Positions 57,042 to 64,000 of a stretch of 64,000 nucleotides of DNA are shown here, in pieces. The notes below the pieces were generated by a model that was given only the letters and a program-made list of their open reading frames with translations, was not told the origin of the DNA and ran no database searches. Source of the stretch: JAGVWJ01 sp964588555 (GTDB lineage Archaea; Micrarchaeota; Micrarchaeia; Anstonellales; Bilamarchaeaceae); NCBI GenBank assembly GCA_964588555.1, contig CAZPPT010000002.1, positions 1-64,000 on the forward strand, written 5' to 3'. A program made the translations under genes and the position numbers. Position 1 is the first letter of the stretch, and each line of letters starts with the position of its first letter.

Positions 57042-58025
57042 TCACCTACAGCTGCCATTAATACATCCATTGGCGCATCTGGCCGTGCTTACTACAAAGC
57101 GATCGTTTGAACACGTGTATTCACGCACCGTGTATGTATCGGCGCACGTATCCCCATAGGTTGTGTTACGGGGGATCAAGTCAAAATGATCAGTTACTAT
57201 GACGCGTCCCTGTATGAAAATATTATTTCCGTCACTATCCTCGCATACCCTCGGCTTTTGGCAGACGCCCCGAATGCATTGCTCACCACGATCGCTGATG
57301 CATGCAACGCGCCGTGTCTTCACCTCTGAGTTATCACAATAATACTCCTTAAGCGTATAAAGGTCCTCGCACCCGTCCTCATAGACAGTACTGAGCGTGC
57401 CGGATGAGTTAAGATAAACGCGCCCAAACGTGTATTCATCTACCCCACTGTCACTGTCGAAACAAATGGTGGGTAAGGATGCGCAGGCGCCATCGGTACA
57501 AGTACTTCCGACGGGACAATTCTTTATTATATTCCTCACAACGTTATCCTTGCAGTAGTATTCCTTAACCGTATCGGGGCTTGTACAAATATCTGCGTAG
57601 GATTGGCCTCCTGCAACAACTTCGCTTTTTAGGAAATAATTGAATTCATCAAGGTCAACACATGAGGGCTGCTCAACGACGGTACAAATACCGTCAGAGC
57701 ATATCTCACTTTCTGAACACGACAGATTTTCAGATTGTACCCCGTTATTAACGCACGAATATTTTTCAACGGTAGTAGCTGAAGCACACGCATCTACAAA
57801 GCTCTTGCCGCCTATGCTTACGGTCCCTTTGATTTCAAGGTCATTATCCGGCTCGCTGTCAAAACAAAGGACTGGAATAGTAGTATTTTCACGTGTTTGG
57901 TTGTCTGACGTTTGATTAGTGGCATTTATGGAAGTCGTATTGTTCTGGATCGGCGGGACTGGGCTTGGCTGAAAACAGCCAAAGAGAAGCACGAATATAG
58001 CCAAGACAAAGAATATGCCCCGCAT
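57042..58025 (-). CDS. Surface lipoprotein with four cysteine-rich repeats
   Basis: The 327 residues start with a lipoprotein signal (FFVLAIFVLLFGC, Cys17), a Thr/Asn-rich linker with many N-x-S/T sequons, then four repeats of about 65-80 residues, each with Cys-x-Asp-x-(Asp), a G-x-V strand, a Cys before TVxEYxC, and an end with x-C-x-x-G-x-C (ICSDGIC, TCTDGAC, QCIRGVC, GCINGSC). Each repeat can form about three disulfides, so it needs the DsbA-type system seen elsewhere in the window. Likely a secreted, glycosylated surface protein for attachment or cell-wall function (inference). Confidence 0.78.
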   Translation of the reverse strand: MRGIFFVLAIFVLLFGCFQPSPVPPIQNNTTSINATNQTSDNQTRENTTIPVLCFDSEPDNDLEIKGTVSIGGKSFVDACASATTVEKYSCVNNGVQSENLSCSESEICSDGICTVVEQPSCVDLDEFNYFLKSEVVAGGQSYADICTSPDTVKEYYCKDNVVRNIIKNCPVGSTCTDGACASLPTICFDSDSGVDEYTFGRVYLNSSGTLSTVYEDGCEDLYTLKEYYCDNSEVKTRRVACISDRGEQCIRGVCQKPRVCEDSDGNNIFIQGRVIVTDHFDLIPRNTTYGDTCADTYTVREYTCSNDRFVVSTARCANGCINGSCR

Positions 58026-58052
58026 AGAACCTATTACGCAGGCAAAGTATAT

Positions 58053-58985
58053 TTATTTTACGTATTCAACCCATTTTTCATACCGGGAGTCTTCACCAGC
58101 CACCGCTTTTCTGAAAATATGCTGAATGGTTGCGGTGATCGGCCCACGCCTGCCCGAACCAATTGCAATGCCGTCTATCTTCTGTACGTGGATAACCTCT
58201 GCGGCAGTACCGGTAAGGAACACCTCGTCAGCCGTGTAGAGTTCGTCTCGCAAAATAGACTTTTCTTCAACCGCATAGCCGGCATCACGTGCGATCTCGA
58301 TGACGCACTCACGCGTTATGCCCCCAAGGATACCGTCATAGAATGGGGGTGTAATGAGTTTTCCTTTGCGCGCAATAAAGATATTTTCGCCGCTTCCCTC
58401 GCTTACATGCCCCTGGTCAGTAAGCATGATTGCCTCATTATACCCGCTTCGCTCCGCCTCATCTTTTGCAAGCACTGAATTAAGGTAATTTGCAGTTGCC
58501 TTCACATGGGGCGAAAGTGCGGTGGTTGAGAGCCGTTTCCAGGTGGATACCATGCAGGTCAGGCCGCGCAAGGCAAGCGCCTCATTGAAATAGTGGTCAA
58601 AACTGACGGGGATAAGCGCAACCTTGACCGGGGCCCCCTTCATGCTTAAGCCGATCTTCTTATATCCAAGGTACACAAGCGGACGGAGGTAGCAGTGGTC
58701 TGTCTTGTTTGCCTTAATTAATTTGAAGGTTGCCTTTCGAAGCTCCTCAAGCAAATAGGGGATTTCAATGTGGTATATCTTTGCACCGCGATAGAGGCGG
58801 GCAAGGTGATCAGTGAGGCGGAATACGGCGGGTCCTTTTCTTGCCTTGTAGCAGCGGATCCCCTCAAATATGCCAGTGCCGTAATGTAACGCATGCGTAA
58901 GGACATGTACTTGTGCTTTTTTCCATGGGACGAGCTTTCCATCCATCCAGATTTTTGAAAGCGCTATCGGGTCTTTAGGGGGCAT
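58053..58985 (-). CDS. ilvE: Branched-chain amino acid aminotransferase
   Basis: The 310 residues are class IV PLP aminotransferase: WMDGKLVPW, HYGTGIFEGIRCY, SPHVKATANYLNSVLAKDEAERSGYNEAIML with the PLP Lys, GHVSEGSGENIFI, GGITRECVIEIARDAGY and DEVFLTGTAAEV. These are IlvE-specific. It interconverts branched-chain amino and keto acids. The start codon overlaps the plus strand of the next gene region; the real start of that gene is 89 bases away. Confidence 0.94.
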   Translation of the reverse strand: MPPKDPIALSKIWMDGKLVPWKKAQVHVLTHALHYGTGIFEGIRCYKARKGPAVFRLTDHLARLYRGAKIYHIEIPYLLEELRKATFKLIKANKTDHCYLRPLVYLGYKKIGLSMKGAPVKVALIPVSFDHYFNEALALRGLTCMVSTWKRLSTTALSPHVKATANYLNSVLAKDEAERSGYNEAIMLTDQGHVSEGSGENIFIARKGKLITPPFYDGILGGITRECVIEIARDAGYAVEEKSILRDELYTADEVFLTGTAAEVIHVQKIDGIAIGSGRRGPITATIQHIFRKAVAGEDSRYEKWVEYVK

Positions 58986-59073
58986 GGCAGGAGAACTCAG
59001 GTTAGGCTTTTATTTCTTATCTCCAGAAGATCAACGCTTGCCATTAAAAATAGTAGTATCAAAAACCACATAT

Positions 59074-59736
59074 ATGTGGGTTGCTCGGCTTACCATAGTA
59101 CATGACTGCATTATTGCGAACAAATGCCGCGAGTTTAAGGTTTCGACAGTCTCGCAGCCATTCAACGTATTTGTTGAAAATAAAATAACTTTTTCACCCG
59201 AAGTGCACACCCTATGGGGTTCAGAAGAGAACATAGAAAAATTTGTGGGCGCGCTTACGAAGGACAAAAGAGTAAAGAATCTTGAACGGGAAGGAAACAC
59301 AGTGTTTCTTATCGAAGTAACGTCACACGACATACCGGTTAGCGTCTGGTCACGCCTTGCACCAAAGCTCATTTTCACCCGTCCGATTACTATCGATATT
59401 GACGGTGTAGAACACTGGGAAATTGCGACGTGGGATAAAAGGATAATCACCCGGTTTATATCAGATATTGGAAAGATAGCGCAAAACGTAAGGATAGAAA
59501 GCATAAGACAAGTAAAGCTTACTGACATCTATTTTTCACGCTTACTTCCACGCCTGACTGCGCAGCAGAAGCAGGCAATAACGCTTGCGTTTGAGTTTGG
59601 CTATTACGCATGGCCAAAACGGACTGATTTTAGGGAACTGTCAAAGCTGATGGGCATATCAGTACCGACTTTTCGTGAGCACCTCAAGCGGGCAGAGGAA
59701 AAAATTATGCCGAATCTTATCAGTAACTTAGCTTAA
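59074..59736 (+). CDS. HTH_10 (Bat-type) transcriptional regulator
   Basis: About 220 residues starting MWVARLTIVHDCIIANKC, the usual opening of archaeal HTH_10 proteins, with a 150-residue input domain and a C-terminal helix-turn-helix (LTAQQKQAITLAFEFGYYAWPKRTDFRELSKLMGISVPTFREHLKRAEEKI). I chose the ATG at 59074, not 58984, because the family starts there and TTAAAAAT lies about 28 bases ahead. It is divergent from ilvE, which it may control. The ligand is unknown. Confidence 0.85.
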   Translation: MWVARLTIVHDCIIANKCREFKVSTVSQPFNVFVENKITFSPEVHTLWGSEENIEKFVGALTKDKRVKNLEREGNTVFLIEVTSHDIPVSVWSRLAPKLIFTRPITIDIDGVEHWEIATWDKRIITRFISDIGKIAQNVRIESIRQVKLTDIYFSRLLPRLTAQQKQAITLAFEFGYYAWPKRTDFRELSKLMGISVPTFREHLKRAEEKIMPNLISNLA

Positions 59737-59753
59737 GCCTCATATATGAGGGT

Positions 59754-59788
59754 AAATTGTAAAATAAAAGCATGTACAGAAGTATCCA
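59754..59788 (+). repeat. 35-bp promoter element, copy 1
   Basis: It matches 60884-60918 at 32 of 35 positions. It includes AAAATAAAAG (TATA-like) and CATGTACAGAAGTATC, ending 13 bases before the ATG at 59801. Confidence 0.75.
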
Positions 59789-59800
59789 TAGAAAAAAACA

Positions 59801-60892
59801 ATGGGGACTGATAAGATGACTGCTAGCGAAAACGTACCAATAGATATTGGTGCCGTTGAAGTAATGCTAAAATTTTATACAAGCCAGACCCTGGCAATGG
59901 ATACAAAGGATAAACTAAGGATATCCCTTGAAAGCATCCTAGAACAGTTTGTCACGGCTGCGCTTACTATAGATGGCGGCCATGAAGTCTTAGTAAGAAT
60001 CGCAGAACAACAAGATTATCCTGAAAGCTATAGGTTGGCAGCTGAAGGAAATTTTGCGCAGGCATTTGCAAACGAACTTGAACGAAAAGCAGAACAAACA
60101 AAAAGAGTAATAAAAGAAGGAAATGATTTACCGGAAGGCAACGCAGAATTTATTGGCAATGTGGGAATTAGCGCCGAAATAATAGGATATTATTCGTTGT
60201 ACTACCTAACGAGATTTAGCCCGGACTATTATAAAGCAAAGGAAATCCCAACATACGCGCAGAAAAATTCCTTGGCTGTCGGGTTACGTGCACTTGAACT
60301 ATTCACTGACTTAGTGGATTACGCCTATTTGATCAGAAGGTATGACACAGTTCTATTGAACGATTTAGGGGCGCTATATATACTTGAGGATGAAAGGAAC
60401 AAAAGAATTTTCGGTATTGGGGTACCTGATGGATTAAGAAGCGCAATGGCGGCTCAACTGCCGGAACTAACTGATAAAATATTTGAACTGGCAAGGCTAG
60501 ACTTTGAAATGACCTGGGGCAGGGAGATAAAAATAGGGGGCGTTTTGGTAGACATGAAAGTGCTGAGCCGCTACCGTGAAACGGACGGGAAGGATCCTAC
60601 TTTTGATCGCTTTCTTGCCGCAGAAAACAGGTCTCCATTTAGGACAATAATAGGGCTTGAAATGCTTAAACTTCTTGAACACGGCTTACAAACATATGCT
60701 AATATCGGGTTTTTCGCCAGCTCCATTGAAGACGTGGCAGCGGGCAGCTACCCACAGGAAGTGCAAAAAGAAGCCAAACGTATGCTCAAAAAAGCAAGAG
60801 AAGAGGGTTTTCTTGAAACACCTGGCAAGTTAAAGAGGTTGAAAACATGGGTACGAACTAAATGGGAGAGAAAAGGTGGGAGAAAATTGTAA
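59801..60892 (+). CDS. Hypothetical protein with promoter shared with the next gene
   Basis: This 363-residue product is not recognised. It is mostly helical: KDKLRISLESILEQFVTAAL, NELERKAEQTKRVIKEGND, SLAVGLRALELFTDLVDYA, FELARLDFEMTWGREIKIGG, VQKEAKRMLKKAREEGFLE, with a basic C-terminus (TWVRTKWERKGGRKL). No membrane segment. The 35-bp promoter element before it occurs again before the following gene, so the two are probably co-regulated. Confidence 0.55.
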   Translation: MGTDKMTASENVPIDIGAVEVMLKFYTSQTLAMDTKDKLRISLESILEQFVTAALTIDGGHEVLVRIAEQQDYPESYRLAAEGNFAQAFANELERKAEQTKRVIKEGNDLPEGNAEFIGNVGISAEIIGYYSLYYLTRFSPDYYKAKEIPTYAQKNSLAVGLRALELFTDLVDYAYLIRRYDTVLLNDLGALYILEDERNKRIFGIGVPDGLRSAMAAQLPELTDKIFELARLDFEMTWGREIKIGGVLVDMKVLSRYRETDGKDPTFDRFLAAENRSPFRTIIGLEMLKLLEHGLQTYANIGFFASSIEDVAAGSYPQEVQKEAKRMLKKAREEGFLETPGKLKRLKTWVRTKWERKGGRKL

Positions 60893-60918
60893 ATTAAAAG
60901 CATATACAGAAGTATCAA
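60884..60918 (+). repeat. 35-bp promoter element, copy 2
   Basis: It overlaps the last codons of the preceding gene (stop at 60890-60892) and ends 23 bases before the ATG at 60942. It suggests a separate, similarly controlled transcript for the gene at 60942. Confidence 0.7.
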
Positions 60919-60941
60919 CATGTACTCACGGTGGTGCAATT

Positions 60942-61607
60942 ATGTTTCGGATAATCGATGGTAAAACGGGATCTGCAAGAATATGCGTAAGACAAAAAAA
61001 GCCGCTTACTGAAGGAATGCAAAGGGCAATGAGCGCCCAAACCGCTCAAAAGGTAGCACGATTATATGAATACTTAGACCAATGTATGTTTCCGTCAAGT
61101 ATATCGCATTATTCAGTATTAGTATTAATGGGAGGGGCGATGTCTGGAATTATTACACAAATTTTTATAGAAATGTATATTGTCTCACAAAAACAAGGGG
61201 AAGAAATTTTTGGTTACTGCTTCGGATCTGCAATTGTCCTTACGGCACTGGGTACGGCCTATGATTTTATAAAGAGTAAATTGCAGGAACGCAAAGCGCG
61301 AAGAGAAATAATAAAAACAGTTGAACAGTTATGCGAAGAAATTCTCTCATTTAGGATATCAATTGGATATGCCCAAGAACCATTAGAATGTATCTTTGAC
61401 CCATGGGATAACCGTGGTCTGTTCTGCGATCAGGCGATGCGCTTATTAGAAAGCGGCCTTGTCACTGATGGACGGCTAGAACTAAAACTTGTAGAGAATA
61501 TTACAATAGAACAGGCAAAAAGCGCCCTCATGAAAGATATACTGAAAAACCCTTATTCCAGACAAGCTGCAGCTCAATTAGTCATAAGAGGCGAGGATTC
61601 TGGCTAG
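60942..61607 (+). CDS. Hypothetical membrane protein
   Basis: About 221 residues: a 50-residue basic N-terminus, two membrane segments (SHYSVLVLMGGAMSGIITQIFIEMYI and YCFGSAIVLTALGTAYDFI), and a cytoplasmic helical tail (KSKLQERKARREIIKTVEQLCEEIL to the end). I set the start at the ATG 60942 because upstream codons lie in the shared promoter element. Not recognised. It shares the promoter element with the preceding unknown gene. Confidence 0.55.
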   Translation: MFRIIDGKTGSARICVRQKKPLTEGMQRAMSAQTAQKVARLYEYLDQCMFPSSISHYSVLVLMGGAMSGIITQIFIEMYIVSQKQGEEIFGYCFGSAIVLTALGTAYDFIKSKLQERKARREIIKTVEQLCEEILSFRISIGYAQEPLECIFDPWDNRGLFCDQAMRLLESGLVTDGRLELKLVENITIEQAKSALMKDILKNPYSRQAAAQLVIRGEDSG

Positions 61608-61640
61608 ACCTTTATAAACATTCTCTGCGCAACAAATGCT

Positions 61641-63365
61641 ATGAATACATTCCGACTGATATTCATAGTGCTCGCCATCCTAAGCATCGGATTTTCCGCA
61701 TGCACAGGGCAAGCGCAGCACTTCATCCCGGCAGTGGTGGAAAACGGCGGGGGTCTTGTTGAGATAAAGGTGCAGTCCATGCCCGGAAACGGGGACGTGT
61801 TCATCACAACATATCCGCATACGGGCATATCAACCCAGGAATCCATTGACAATGCAGTATATTATGCAAGCACAAAGACCACGGCAAACGTGGAAAATTG
61901 TGATGTGCTTGCAAGCATTAATGGAAAAACTGCCGAATATGTCGATGGCCCAAGCGCAGGCGTTGCGTTTTCGGTACTGGCGTACGCCGCATTCAACAAT
62001 GAGGAAATACGTAAGGATACAACCGTCACGGGCGCAGTAGACAAGGACGGCGTAGTTGGCCGCGTAGGCGGGCTTTATGAAAAGGCGCTTGCGGCATCGC
62101 GAAATAATGTAAAGTATCTTCTTACCCCGCCTCAGTCAGTACACGAACGCATTCTTCTTTCCCAGGTAAAGAAAACATACGGCCTTCAGGTTTATGAGAT
62201 TGAGAATGCGGATGACGCGATAAACTTCATGGTACATGGGGAGACGCCGGCTGAGTTGCCGCTACCGCAGATTGAAACGGAATTTGAGGACCTCCCGGCA
62301 AGCAGCAATCCGTCCATCGAGCTGTTCAAGGGGGTGACTAACAAGCTTATTGACCTTGAACGAAATGCAGTCCAAGCAATCCCAACTGATGAAGAGGGCA
62401 TAGGGGATATCAAAAACCTGTTCCTTGAGGAGATCAAACGCCAGGAAACGCTTGTGCGAAAAGGATATCAGTTCACTGCCGCAAATGAGGCATTCCTTAA
62501 TTATATTGCAGCATCCACGGCAGCAAATGCCGCAAATCCTATGACCGTAGATCTTGGCAGGAAAGTACAAGAAATACGCACGTGCATTGCCGCGCTTCCG
62601 GCTACGCAAAAAACAGAGGCGAATTTTGAATGGATAATGGGTGCGGACATGCGAAAGGTATGGGCTGAACAACGCCTAAGCGAGGTTGACATACGGGACG
62701 CACAACTCGCAGAGGAAAAATATGCGGCATATAATGAGCTTATGTATGCGGACGCATGGTGTTTTATTTCAAAGACGCTTCATGAGGAAAGTGGTACTGG
62801 CTCAAACGGGCTTGATGAAGGAACGCTCAGGCCAATTGCCGAGGAGAAACTCCTTGAGGCACAAGAACGCAACATTTCCAATTCGGAATGGCTTAACCAT
62901 TACGAGACGGCACAAATGCTTTTCAACGATGGAAAGTATGGCGCTGCCGCGCTTGATGCATCGTTTGCCATTAGCATGGATCAAACAGATAAGGACCTTG
63001 CACAGAAATCAATCGGGGCGTTAGAGGATGAAATAACCAGACTCAAAGGAGAAGAACACGCGTCTGCATGGGGGCAGATTTACCAGACGCAGGGCATATT
63101 TCTTGATTACAGCGGTGATAAGCCGAGTGCATACCGCCTTCTCAAGCTAAGCGAAGAGCTTGAAAGCACAGTAGGCAAGCTGCAAAGTACGGGCAAATTT
63201 GACACAATGCCCATGCAGGAAAAGACGCTGCCTGAACGAACGGTGGACCGGATTACCGACATCACAAGCAACGGTGGGCTTGGCCTAGACGCAGTCCAAT
63301 GCCTCCCGGGATTCGTATTTGTACTCGTAACATTTGCAGCGCTAATGCTGGGAAAAAGAAGCTGA
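61641..63365 (+). CDS. Secreted, membrane-anchored Lon-type (S16) serine protease, COG1750-like
   Basis: The 574 residues have an N-terminal signal with a lipobox-like SIGFSAC (Cys21), then an S16 domain (residues about 30-210) with VDGPSAGVAF (Ser105) and GGLYEKALAA (Lys148), the Ser-Lys dyad of Lon. There is no AAA+ domain. A long helical region with TPR-like repeats follows (NHYETAQMLFNDGKYGAAALDASFAIS), and a C-terminal membrane helix (GFVFVLVTFAALML). This is the architecture of the archaeal extracellular S16 peptidases of COG1750. It would cut exported proteins without ATP. Confidence 0.87.
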   Translation: MNTFRLIFIVLAILSIGFSACTGQAQHFIPAVVENGGGLVEIKVQSMPGNGDVFITTYPHTGISTQESIDNAVYYASTKTTANVENCDVLASINGKTAEYVDGPSAGVAFSVLAYAAFNNEEIRKDTTVTGAVDKDGVVGRVGGLYEKALAASRNNVKYLLTPPQSVHERILLSQVKKTYGLQVYEIENADDAINFMVHGETPAELPLPQIETEFEDLPASSNPSIELFKGVTNKLIDLERNAVQAIPTDEEGIGDIKNLFLEEIKRQETLVRKGYQFTAANEAFLNYIAASTAANAANPMTVDLGRKVQEIRTCIAALPATQKTEANFEWIMGADMRKVWAEQRLSEVDIRDAQLAEEKYAAYNELMYADAWCFISKTLHEESGTGSNGLDEGTLRPIAEEKLLEAQERNISNSEWLNHYETAQMLFNDGKYGAAALDASFAISMDQTDKDLAQKSIGALEDEITRLKGEEHASAWGQIYQTQGIFLDYSGDKPSAYRLLKLSEELESTVGKLQSTGKFDTMPMQEKTLPERTVDRITDITSNGGLGLDAVQCLPGFVFVLVTFAALMLGKRS

Positions 63366-63369
63366 TCGT

Positions 63370-64000
63370 ATGCAAGCACATACAATTACATTATCGGATA
63401 TCGTGGCATATATCGAGGCAAACAAAAGGGTCGCGGAGCTCAGATTCAAAGAAAAGCTGCTTGGCATAGATAAAAAAGACGAAACTGATGAGACAAAAAA
63501 AGAAATTTTGCAGCTCGAGAACTTACGGGGCAAAATAGGCAAGACCCTTGTGCAGCTTGACCTTACGGTCGCAATGCCCCATGAAACAAAGATCCATGAG
63601 CTTACCAAAAAGCTTGAAGGAGTGCCTGAAGAAAAAATTGCGCAGGCATTACGGGAAAAAAAGGGGCACCTGTATGAAACGTTGGTAGAACGGGGCACCA
63701 TCATACGAAGCAACTTTGAGAACCGCCTTGAGATCGCAAAGATACACCTCCTTATGCTCCAATTTCCCAAGGAAATCCGGGTTGCACTGAGGGAACTTCT
63801 CCGTAATGGAAAAATAGACGGCAATATCTCGTGTGCACAAAACAGGAACACGGACCTGTTTATACGGCTACTCTCACGGGTAGGAATACAGGTTGCGTAT
63901 GCAGAAAACGCATTTATCGCACCCCCAATCCAGCAAGATGTCGAAGAGATCCCCCTTATTCTCCAAAATAGAAAAATATGGGTGCATAGGAGTAAAAAGG
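63370..64000 (+). CDS. Hypothetical coiled-coil protein (3' truncated by window edge)
   Basis: The open frame starts at the ATG 63370, four bases after the S16 protease stop, and runs to the edge (210 codons). It reads MQAHTITLSDIVAYIEANKR, then charged helices (KKEILQLENLRGKIGKTLVQLDL), a helix bundle (RLEIAKIHLLMLQFPKEIRVALRELL) and a possible beta part near the end. Not recognised. Tight coupling to the protease suggests a shared process. Confidence 0.55.
   Translation, partial: MQAHTITLSDIVAYIEANKRVAELRFKEKLLGIDKKDETDETKKEILQLENLRGKIGKTLVQLDLTVAMPHETKIHELTKKLEGVPEEKIAQALREKKGHLYETLVERGTIIRSNFENRLEIAKIHLLMLQFPKEIRVALRELLRNGKIDGNISCAQNRNTDLFIRLLSRVGIQVAYAENAFIAPPIQQDVEEIPLILQNRKIWVHRSKK

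Noticed and set aside
1..64000. rRNA genes, CRISPR arrays, insertion sequences
   Set aside because: None found by eye: no conserved rRNA stretches, no regular repeats with spacers, no transposase-like frames.

Overview
The window is archaeal chromosome and carries what looks like the right part of an integrated element at its left edge. Archaeal hallmarks are Orc1/Cdc6, a histone-fold protein, ABCE1, archaeal-type TrpRS, Trm1, TruD, Pth2, ribosomal protein L40e, FtsZ, a type 2 IPP isomerase, class III signal-peptide pilins, Lrp/AsnC and HTH_10 regulators, and many TATA boxes about 25 bases ahead of starts that look leaderless. The tRNA-splicing endonuclease reads as a three-unit chain of about 390 residues, a form known from ARMAN-type Micrarchaeota. 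With the short genes, tight packing and DsbA-like and class III signal-peptide proteins, this points to a DPANN archaeon, probably Micrarchaeota or a close relative (inference).

Bases 1 to about 13,000 look like an integrated element. It holds a partial PD-(D/E)XK-like protein, a histone-fold protein overlapping an orc1/cdc6 unit, an Lrp regulator, a redox block (membrane wHTH regulator, two thioredoxin-fold membrane proteins, DUF63), a cadmium/zinc block (CadC/SmtB-like repressor and P1B ATPase), a DMT transporter with a His-rich tail, an arsenic operon (arsR, acr3, arsC), a 34-residue ORF, and a tyrosine recombinase with a zinc ribbon. Three copies of a 22-bp dyad (ATTTGACAG-N4-mirror) lie at 2728, 11519 and 12943. 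A five-copy GGTTTCA array lies in the divergent promoter at 3344-3454.

From 13,000 to 44,000 the chromosome carries a 16-Cys copper-storage-like protein, a CorA-like protein without GMN, a folate set (PTPS-like, FolK, FolP), IPP isomerase, ABCE1, a large lysine-rich orphan protein, Pth2, and a tandem Lrp regulator divergent from a fusion of an archaeal ThrRS editing-like domain to a methyltransferase. These are followed by a DsbA lipoprotein, the splicing endonuclease, TrpRS, inositol-1-phosphate synthase, a PIN protein, VOC proteins (one frameshifted), an RnfD-like protein, a MATE exporter, a Lon-like ATPase without a protease domain, two pilin-like proteins, a glycosyltransferase, a CmpX/MscS-like protein and an inositol monophosphatase.

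The most striking RNA feature is at 44276-44573, minus strand: a complete tRNA-Thr(UGU) whose T-loop is interrupted by a 225-base intron. I could fold a relaxed bulge-helix-bulge by hand that restores a perfect 73-base tRNA. The window thus contains an unusual intron, the kind of endonuclease expected to tolerate it, and a ThrRS-editing-domain fusion.

The right third (44.7-64 kb) has L40e, Trm1, hicBA, a membrane-anchored heme-oxygenase-like diiron protein facing a class III aminotransferase-GNAT fusion with a second tandem Lrp regulator, TruD, a vapBC pair, FtsZ, a repeat lipoprotein, IlvE, an HTH_10 regulator, two unknown genes with near-identical 35-bp promoter elements, a secreted Lon-type (S16) protease and an incomplete gene at the edge. 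No rRNA, CRISPR array or insertion sequence was seen.
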